Assembly (NCBI GenBank): GCA_037501455.1
Contig: CM074861.1
Coordinates: forward strand, 94,527,001 to 94,591,000
DNA from: Lantana camara
Taxonomy: Eukaryota; Streptophyta; Magnoliopsida; Lamiales; Verbenaceae
Reading direction: 5' to 3'
Length of the DNA stretch: 64,000 bases
Numbering within the stretch: position 1 is the stretch's first letter; every line of letters starts with the position of its first letter. The notes beneath the pieces were generated by a model. It did not search any database and was not told the DNA's origin. It was given only the letters and a program-made list of their open reading frames with translations. This document shows positions 55,913 through 64,000 of the stretch, piece after piece. The position numbers and the translations under genes were made by a program.

Positions 55913-58467
55913 TGTAACGCCCCAGCTTTCGGCAATTCAGGTATGAACGACACGTGTGCGTTTGAGAGTTGTAATTTAATTATTAATTGATCATTTAATT
56001 CATTTTTCTAGCATGACATAAGTTTATAAAATTATATCCTTGTTATTTTATTGAAAATTCATATCATATCATATTTTTCGAAATTATTGAACGTGATTGC
56101 AATGTGATTTATTTATTTATGTCCTTAATTGCTTATTCGCATGATTATAGGACCTAATTGAATTGGACTTGATTGATCATTTAAAATGGGATTTGGACTT
56201 AATTGCATAACTTAACAAATGAAGGGATTTATTAGCAAATTGGCCATTTCTTCTCTTCTCCTTAGCAGCATTCACGTACCTTGCCCTCATTCTTACATAC
56301 AAACATATCATCTTGCTTCATTTGTTTCCTTGCTCAACCGTGACAAAACCCTTGTGAAGGAGAGGGAGTTTTCATCTTGCAATCATCAATAATTGTGGGA
56401 TTTGTGGCCATACAAGCATCATCAACATCATTTCATCATCTCTTCTTCCATTTCTTGCATTTAAGGTATTTTTGGGACTTTGAATGATTTTCTTGTAAAA
56501 ATGTGATGGATAGGGCTTTGTTATGGGTTGAGTAAATTGTGTAATTGTTGTTGCTTATTGGTATGTGAACTTTGAGCTCAAGATTGATGCATATAACTTG
56601 TGTTTTATGGACTTGAAGCATGATGGAGTATATGGGTTTCAAATGATGGATTATTGATGATCTAACATGGAGTCAAGTGTTTTTATGAATTGTTATTGAT
56701 CAAAATGCATGTTAGCATATTTATTGCATCTTATATTCACTTTTAAACTTGGCTTGAAGCCATTTTTGTGGTTATTTGTGGTGATTGCCATGGCTGCTCT
56801 GTTTCTGCTCTGCATTCTTTTGCTCACGTATTCTGGGAACGGCCCTTCCCAGCCCCAGTTCAAAACTGGAACGGCCGTTCCCATGATGCTGAGACTCAGG
56901 CCAGCGAGACTGGGAATGGCCGTTCCCACTTTGGCCTGTGAGCCGGAACGGCCATTCCCAGCCCAAAACGCATTTTTCATTTTAAAACGCTGGCGCGCGT
57001 TTTCTGAGCCATGGGAACGGCCCTTCCCATTTTCAAGGGAAGGCCGGAACGGCCGTTCCCACGGCGATTGTAGAGCAAAAGCTACTGCATAAAATTAAAA
57101 TTTCATCATCATCCTCCAATCATTTCTTTGACCCCTAATTGATGTTATATGATCGCATACATGTTGAAACGTGATATTTTCAAGGTGCATTGTATTTTTT
57201 CCCGTCGTTTCGTTGCATTTTGCCGTTCGTCATATTTGGTACATTTTGAGTCGTGTTTCACGGACAATTGTCTTTCTTGCACAGACCAGCTTCCTGGTGA
57301 CGAGGAGCAGGCCCCGTGAGCTGTTTCCTTGGATTATTTTGGGTCGTTCAGGTGAGGTTTAATTTTAGATACATAGGACCCGTACAACCCTATGTGAATT
57401 TTAAGCCAAAACCTATATATTTATACTTATAGTTTTCAAATGGGATTGGTCTTCAAATGTTTTATCGAACTATTGAAAGAAATTGATTGATTGATTGATT
57501 GTTTTGGCGAGTATTGTATTGCACTGTGGGCCCGAGGGTAGTGACTCGAGCCAACCGGGAAAGCATGGGCTGACGGGTAACTCGAGAGCTATCCTCACCA
57601 AATTGGGATGACCCCTGAACCCTCTAGGAGATTAGGGGAGGAAGGAGTTCCGGGCTTAGGGATTCATGTACCCTCTGCCCAGATTGATTGGATGGTGGGG
57701 CCTTGCAATGCCACCATCACCCGGAGGAAGAAGGCGTTATTGAAACTGCTAATTGTGCACATTAATGAATTGCTTGATCACCTAATCACTTAATAATTGA
57801 TTGATTGATTGTACACAGTCGGTGTAAGGTTGGAGAATTGCCCCACTCGCCGGGCCACTATTGATTGACTTGAATTGATTGAATTGAAATTGGAATAGTT
57901 GTAATCTCGGGCGATAGTATCTCTTTTAACCTATCAGATTGTATTGTTTTCCAAAAAAAAATTGTTACCCGAGGTTATAACTTGCATGTATGTGCGCTTA
58001 TATTTAATTATACCCCTCGCTCAGTCTGTGTTGGACTGACACCTCAACTTTTCAGTGTTTTGCAGGGCGTGCTAGGCGGGGATTTAGAGTCTTGTAGTCT
58101 TTAAATTTGGGTCTAGCACACTTCATTCCACATTTTGTTCATGTATAGTTAGCTTGGGATATTTTGTGTCAAGCCCTGTTATCTATTTTGTTGAAGGATG
58201 ATATTGTATTGATAGTGTAAATATTGGTATCTATACGTAAATAAATAAATATGGTATCTATACATATCGAATGAATGTTATTGCTTCCGCTTTTAATACT
58301 CTGTCTTGCATATTGGTTGGTTTTAAATTGAGGGTACCCGCCTAGCCTTGAGTCGTTTTATTGTCTCCCGTTCGCTATAGCTTCGATTCATGTATGGATA
58401 GTCCATTTCATATGTGGATTGGAGCCATAGTGCAGGGGATGTGGTGCCTGGCGTTCCGGGTGCTACA
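55913..58467 (+). repeat. Chromovirus 3' LTR, 2555 bp
   Basis: Nearly identical to 48516-51055. The 15-bp length difference is a 14-bp gain in a TTGATTGA-rich place (about 57864) and one extra A in a run near 57952. The palindrome array lies at 56835-57059; one site changed from AACGGCC to AATGGCC. Confidence 0.96.
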
Positions 58468-58816
58468 AGGGCATACGGGTTCCATATAACTAGCAATTAA
58501 ACCTCACCTGACAGGCGACACAACGACTCATAGATGCGTGAACGTGCTCATGATCGACAATCTCCGCCCTGGAGAAGAACTAGATAAGAAAACGAGACAT
58601 ACGTGCTTTCGTGAGATAATACTCGACAATGGTACCAAATATGACGCACGACGTGATCACATAACGAGATATCGTGTAATGAACAATGTAGTATATAATT
58701 ATCATGTTTTGGCATGTAATTAATCATATAATAACAATTTGGGGTCAAATAAATCATTGGAATTAAATCCCAAAATTTCATTTTTATGCAGAATGTTTCT
58801 GCCTCTCCAGAGGCCT

Positions 58817-59022
58817 GGGAACGGCCGTTCCGGCCCTTAGTTCAAAATGGGAAGGGTCGTTCGCAGCTCCCCGAAGTTGCTCCCTGAAGATGGGAAGGCC
58901 ATTCCGGCTTACAAGCCAAAACGGGAAGGGTCGTTCCCGTCCTCGCCGCCATGCACACAATTCAAATATATGGGAACAGCCGTTCCCCAAATACAAAGGG
59001 AACAGGAAGGGTCATTCCCGTT
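58817..59022. repeat. Palindrome array (GGGAAS-GGYC-GTTCCC type), about six sites
   Basis: Sites near 58817, 58849, 58892, 58923, 58972 and 58999, for example GGGAACGGCCGTTCCGG and GGGAAGGGTCGTTCCC. The left arms often read GGGAAG, so this array is more decayed than the one in the chromovirus. Confidence 0.88.
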
Positions 59023-59936
59023 ACGCAGAAGATACAGAGAACATAGCAGAAGAACAGTGGAGGTACGAATCCAACACCAAAACTTCTCATAATCCATGAA
59101 ATCAATTCCCAAATGGCACAAATCATACAAGAAACATACTTAAACACTTATAGCTCAATAAAATCCAATAAAAACACATGAATCATGCCTTAACCCTCCT
59201 AATTATCAATTTTCACCCAATTAAGAACTCATCATGTATCTTTATAATTCTCAAGATTCGAGCATGTAATCATACTTCTAGTAACAAATACACCAATTAT
59301 CAAGCTCAAATCATGAACCCTAGCTTCACATGTTAATACAAGAATCACATATTCATGTCTACGTTAAAGTAAAGAGATGAGGGATGATGATGATGATGAT
59401 GATGAAGTTTCAAGCTTTAAGATAATTAATTGGAGGAAATATAGCTTGATGATGATGATGGTCTCCCACTTCTCTTCTTCTTTGATGGATGAACCGAGAG
59501 AGGGAGAAATGGAGATGAATGATTGTATGATATAAAATGAAAATGGAGATTGTGGAAGGGATGCATATACCGTGATATATTTTGGCAAAATATGATATTT
59601 GTCACTAAATCCTCCAAATTCATAAGATGCAATTAAGGATGCAAAGATAAAGGAATGATCAATTTAGTCCTCCCATTTACAAGAATAATCATTTAGGGAC
59701 AATTAAGCAATTAATACAAGTTGGGCAATTAATTCATGTAACAATTAAATTCACTTTATACAATAATTCCCAAGTTGAAACATATTTCACATAATCACGT
59801 TAAAATATAATTTGTAAAATTTAACTAAAATTAATATGAATTGAATAAACTAAAGTAATAAAATAAAACCCTAACGCTCGAAACTCATACGTGTCGAGCG
59901 TACCTGACTTTCCGAAAATTGGGGCGTTACAATACA

Positions 59937-60796
59937 TGACTAATATATCAATGGAAGTACCAGTGCAAAGATCTGACATATTAGGCATAAAATAAGTTCC
60001 AGTAGAGTGCAGAACCATATCAAGATAAATTCCAGAAATGTATCAGAATAGTTGAATGAGGAAACTTATCATTTTGTTACGATTGAATCGACGGCAAAAG
60101 CCGGCTTGCCTTAAAGAAGTATTCATCCCACTACCGGTGCGTTGGGTTCCCGCGAAGCTACTTCCAAGATAAGACAGTTCAAAGATTTTCGAATAAAAAA
60201 TACGCAAAATCTCATGAGAATCTCACTTCGAATACTAACCAGGGCCTTATGAGAGATAGTGGTGTCTGGCAAGTACTTCTAAAAACGTGTTTTTGTTCTA
60301 AAAAGATGTTTTCTCACAATACTAAAAAATATTAGTGCATGTTATTTTGTAATCAAAAGTGTGTATATGTCAGCACCAATCAAAAGACTATCTACACTCT
60401 CTATTCCTCTACTAAATCACCACTTGTTTCCTCTATTTTTCTCATTTCTATGGTTTGGAACTTTGTATTTATAGGGGAGAAGCCATGACACAAATGAACA
60501 TTAATTGCCTTGTTTATGACATGCCATAAACCTTACAATTAAGATAGTCACAATGCTGAATAAGGTTTCAAAAACGTCTGGAACGTTTTTGACCAGATAC
60601 CAGTGCATTAATGTCACACAATTTTTATTTGTAACTGTCTGGTACCAGCCTCATTTCAAATTCAAACAAATATCCAACAATAAATTGCTTTCAATTTATT
60701 CAACATATTATGGACTTTGTTCTATAGATTCCTACCAAAGAATTTGGTATCCCTCCAAGAATAATTTGATAATATATTGTCAAGTTCCAACAATCC
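59937..60796. other. Spacer between LTRs
   Basis: No ORF with a recognisable domain is seen. It may be ordinary single-copy DNA or a decayed element; TATTTATAGGGGAG near 60467 looks TATA-like, but nothing else supports a gene. Confidence 0.5.
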
Positions 60797-62780
60797 TGTA
60801 ACATCCCGCTCGTCAGGCCGCACAGGTACGCCATTTCGAGAGTAATACGTGCGCACTTAAATTATTTGTTTATTGAATTCTATGTTTATTATAATGTTTA
60901 AGTGTTATTCTTGAATTTATTTGAATTATTTGTTACGTATATTTTAAATATTTGTACATTTTGCCCCTGTTTGATCCCGTTTTTAATTTGTTTGACCTTG
61001 TACTTGTTTTCGATTTTTGTGACTACGTGATATGCATGAAATATATATGTTATGAACTTGTTTGCATGCTCATTTAATGTTTTTAGGTTCGTTCGTTACG
61101 GTTTCTAAAATCGTTTTATTTGTTAGGGACTTGAGGGCCTAACTCGTTTTAGCGTACCTTGGGTTCCGCAATGCGTAATTTGAGATCGGGGATTCGGATT
61201 CGAATTTCAAAAGTGGCACTAGACTTCTAACGAAGATACGGACCTAAGAAACCCAAATTTGTATTTTTCTAAGCCCGTTTGATCTCCAAATTTTGCCCGA
61301 ACCGAGCATCTGGTGCGTGGCTGCCACCTTTTACGGTTTAGGACATGACTCTCTCGTTTCTTAACCAAATAACCCGATTCTTGAACCTATGAGGCCCTAA
61401 ATTAACTCCCTTTAATCTACACAGCCCACCATTTCATTCAACTAAGGAAAAGGGGAGAAAAAAAGCAGAAACCGAGACTAAGGAAGGAAGAGAGAAGAGG
61501 GCTCCAATCACTATTCACCAAGTGTGATTTCTTACTTGTTCGACCTCCATTCTTCGTCTAATCCGAGAGGTAAGTACATTTTTGTATTCTCCACTCCGTG
61601 ATACATCTTTCAAGCATAGATTCATCCATTTTGAACATCACTTCCGCATGATGTGATGATGAGCATGAATAGTCAGGTCATAGGCCATTTTTGGATGAAT
61701 TCATACCTTCTTTGCCTTATATCTTGAATTGAAGCACGAAATATGATCTTAAGATATTCATTTATACAAATATGAGCTGAATTTTTGTGGAACTTTGCTG
61801 CAAAGCGATCCACTATTGATGAATTATGGAGTTTTAAAGCTTTGTGTGATAGATTTGCTTTCTTGTCTTTGTCGTGTGGATTTGATCGGTTTTAGGGACT
61901 TTTAGCTGAGTTTTAGCTGCTATTTTATTGTATTCTTGTTGCTCTTTCATGTCTTGTTGGTGATGTGGTGTTGGAGATGAAGAAAAGGGGCTGGATGAAG
62001 CCATTTTCGCGCTTGCAACTCGCGGTCACGAAGGCTTTTCTTGGTCATGGCCGCGACCTGCTTTTAGCCAAACTTGGACTTTTGTTGCTGCTGCTGCTGT
62101 TGGTCACATCTGCGAACCTTTTATGTCTGTTTTCAGTCATGGCCGCGACCTTGTTTTGGGGCACTTTCGAGTTGTGTTTTGTTAATTGTTGTTTTGTCGT
62201 TTCGTTTACGTTTTGCTTGATTTTCTTGCTCGTTTCTTACCTATTATGCATTGCTAACTTCATGTATTATGTGTTATATGTTTAATTGTGAATTTATTAT
62301 GTAATCTTGGTGCTTTTATACGTGATATGTGACAATATATACTCTATATTCTCTCCTAAGCGCATGTATGACTTCCTATTTCGTTTATTTACCTTGCATG
62401 ACATTTCTTTGCTCTTTTTATGAAGTGTATACATTTTTAACAGATTATATGACGTATTATGTTCGTTGTATAAAATTTATAAACTTGTTTGACGTGAATT
62501 ATGAGAATAATGCCTTGATATGAACTTATATGCGTTAAGTGTTAAATCGTTGCATTTTATACGCACTATTTTCGTTCATATGCATTTGCCGAGCATCTAA
62601 TTGATTCATATTGAGTCTAAGTATATCTTTTTTTGTTTTTTTTGGTTAGAGGTTCGTCCCGAGGGTAACGAGGTTGTTTCTTTATGTGTGTTTTGAGTTT
62701 GCTTCGTTCGATTTGGACGTCAAGGTGAGGTTTTCTTTGTTTTTAGTTATGTTGACCTACAACCCTAAATGTGTTTTAAC

Positions 62781-62827
<47 letters not shown>

Positions 62828-63229
62828 TTTTTTTTCTTTGTTTTTAGTTATGTCGACCCTAAATGTGTTTTAAGCCCGCATATATATATATATATATATA
62901 TATACGTGTTTGATATGTATTTCGTGGGAATTGACCCGTTTGTAATGAAATACCTTTGAAAAGGCTTTTATATATACGCAAGCTATATTTTTGTTCATTT
63001 ATTTTGAAAAGGGTTGGTGTGCATGTTTTGAACTAGCGCGTTATAACTTTGAAAGATAAATTTGATTTTGAAAATTTAGAACTTTTTGAATTGTGAATTG
63101 TGAACTTGGCCCCGGAGATTTTTACAAAGGAGCCCCGGGACGATGATGGGCCGTCGGGTCACTCCCGAGTATGATCTCCACTTAAAGGATCAATCTGGAA
63201 CCTACTAGGAGGTTTGGTGGGGGATGGAA
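60797..63229 (+). mobile_element. Tekay-type LTR, interrupted at 63229
   Basis: It starts TGTAACATCCCGC. Modules: GAGAGGTAAGTAC near 61566, GGTCATGGCCGCGACC-type palindromes at 62043 and 62134, AAGGTGAGGTTTTC near 62723, GACCTACAACCCTAAATGTG near 62754, and GGACGATGATGGGCCGTCGG near 63138. It stops in the middle of the module with CTACTAGGAGG, where another LTR starts. Whether it is solo cannot be seen. Confidence 0.82.
62733..62905. repeat. Tandem duplication with TA microsatellites in the LTR
   Basis: TTTCTTTGTTTTTAGTTATG, followed by an ACCCTAAATGTGTTTTAA block and a TA run, occurs twice (about 62733 and 62834). The two TA runs are 62787-62823 and about 62880-62904. One copy has CTACAACCCTAAATG; the other has lost CTACA. 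Confidence 0.85.
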
Positions 63230-63710
63230 TGTAACGCCCCGTTTTCAATTATGCTTTACATGATATTATGTGAATTACATTACTAAGTGTTTACGTGAAA
63301 TTATTATAAACTTCATGACATTATATGTATTATGTGACATCACGTGAGTTATGATTCTAAGTGATTATATGATTTTCAATTTCTTCTTTTATGTATTTCA
63401 TTACGTGAATTATATGTCTAATTTTTCCGAACATGTTTAAGTGTTTAATTTTACATAATTGCAAGAACTCATGCTCATTCATCTTTAGTTGAAACTTTAT
63501 AAATGCTTGGACTTAATTGATTTAGAATAACATGTATATATATTTAACTTTACCTTATCATATTCTTTTAGAGCCTTATATAAATATATATATACAATCA
63601 TCTATTATGCACGCCAAGTTGATGCATCTCTAACTTGTAAATTCATAAGAGGTAAGGGCTTAAGTGCAATTATCTTTTAAGTACAAGACTTTTCTTTCAC
63701 CTTTAATTAT

Positions 63711-63746
<36 letters not shown>

Positions 63747-64000
63747 CTTGACCTATATATTTTATATACATACACATTTGAGCCCCTTCTCCTTCATTTT
63801 CAAGAGATAAGCTAAGACATTCCCATCTCTCTCTCTCTCCCTCTCATATCTCGATCCACCTAGGAAGCAAGAGACCAAGATTTCCTTCCATTTTCTTCAA
63901 GGAATCAAGCTCCATACCATCATCTCTCTCTCTTTTCCCCTTCATCTTCTTTCTTGTCCAAGGTATGATCATGCTTTTACTTGATGAATTCATGGAGCTT
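63230..64000 (+). mobile_element. Tekay-type LTR start, continuing beyond the window
   Basis: It starts TGTAACGCCCCG at 63230 inside the preceding LTR. The donor-like CCAAGGTATGATC near 63959 sits at the same relative place as in the other LTRs. TA microsatellites lie near 63583 and 63718-63746. Only 771 bp are visible. Confidence 0.78.

Larger units (their letters stand above)
48516..58467 (+). mobile_element. Intact Tekay/Del-type Ty3/Gypsy chromovirus, 9952 bp
   Basis: It is complete in every part: 5' LTR 48516-51055, initiator-Met primer site at 51064, one uninterrupted gag-pol 51307-55878, polypurine tract at 55901, 3' LTR 55913-58467, and target duplication AGGGC. By eye the LTRs differ by about nine substitutions plus a 14-bp and a 1-bp length change, which means a recent insertion. 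A C-terminal chromodomain-like segment and the long LTRs place it with Tekay/Del chromoviruses. It could be active. Confidence 0.97.
47338..59931 (-). mobile_element. Solo Tekay-type LTR on the minus strand, split by the intact chromovirus
   Basis: Left part 47338-48515 starts TGTAGCACCC, and right part 58473-59931 ends GGGGCGTTACA. The outer flanks are ATACA at 47333-47337 and 59932-59936, which proves that both parts are one insertion. Without the nested element the LTR is about 2.64 kb. It carries a palindrome array at 58817-59022, a TCAGTCTGTGAAGACAGAGTGA hairpin near 47778 in decayed form, and CCTCACC (AGGTGAGG on its own strand) at 58503. Confidence 0.94.

Noticed and set aside
61965..62285. 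106-codon frame with a hydrophobic Leu-rich stretch
   Set aside because: It lies wholly inside a Tekay-type LTR and crosses its palindromic sites; the Leu run comes from a CTG repeat.

Overview
This is plant nuclear DNA, most likely from a eudicot. The window is AT-rich and packed with nested LTR retrotransposons of lineages typical of angiosperms: a Tork/Angela-type Ty1/Copia element, a Tekay/Del-type Ty3/Gypsy chromovirus, a Tat-type Ty3/Gypsy element with an antisense extra ORF, and a TRIM. I recognise one host gene, an intact intronless plant subtilisin-like protease (minus strand, 37265-39529). I see no tRNA, rRNA, CRISPR array or bacterial gene.

Layout. 1-9499: a degenerate Copia element on the minus strand; its 3' LTR is cut by the window edge. 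9500-13878: two truncated Tekay-type LTRs in opposite orientation, the first broken by the Copia element. 13879-35760: an old Tat-type element on the minus strand (LTR and primer site at the right, gag-pol 34900 to 27424, antisense extra ORF on the plus strand). Its RT domain is deleted. It is interrupted by a 994-bp tandem duplication, a second Copia element with an internal inversion (16758-22999), a three-LTR TRIM inside that Copia (19160-21407), a 1500-bp solo LTR inside the TRIM (19419-20918), an Athila-like 3' end (23000-25259), and a solo LTR in gag (30789-33510). 36611-36782 and 43839-44010 are two 172-bp MITEs of one family. 39802-43835 is a foldback DNA element carrying a 3.2-kb solo LTR. 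44396-47061 is another solo LTR. 47338-59931 is a minus-strand solo LTR split by the only intact retrotransposon, a 9952-bp Tekay-type chromovirus (48516-58467) with a complete 1523-codon gag-pol and nearly identical LTRs. 60797-64000 holds two more Tekay-type LTRs, one inserted in the other. Seven insertions are confirmed by exact 5-bp target duplications that I found by eye.

Most interesting signal. Nearly every long LTR carries, at a comparable internal position, an array of three to seven short spaced palindromes. Their centre is close to ACGGSCGT, but the arms differ from family to family and change symmetrically (GGAAC/GTTCC, ATCCAC/GTGGAT, GGTAAC/GTTACC and so on). These arrays look like family-specific dimeric binding sites or structural elements evolving in concert. 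In one LTR the array is visibly growing as a 70-bp tandem repeat. The same LTRs share further conserved modules (a CAGTC/GACTG hairpin, an AGGTGAGG donor-like motif, a terminal GCGGGGGATGTGG block) separated by sequence that no longer aligns.
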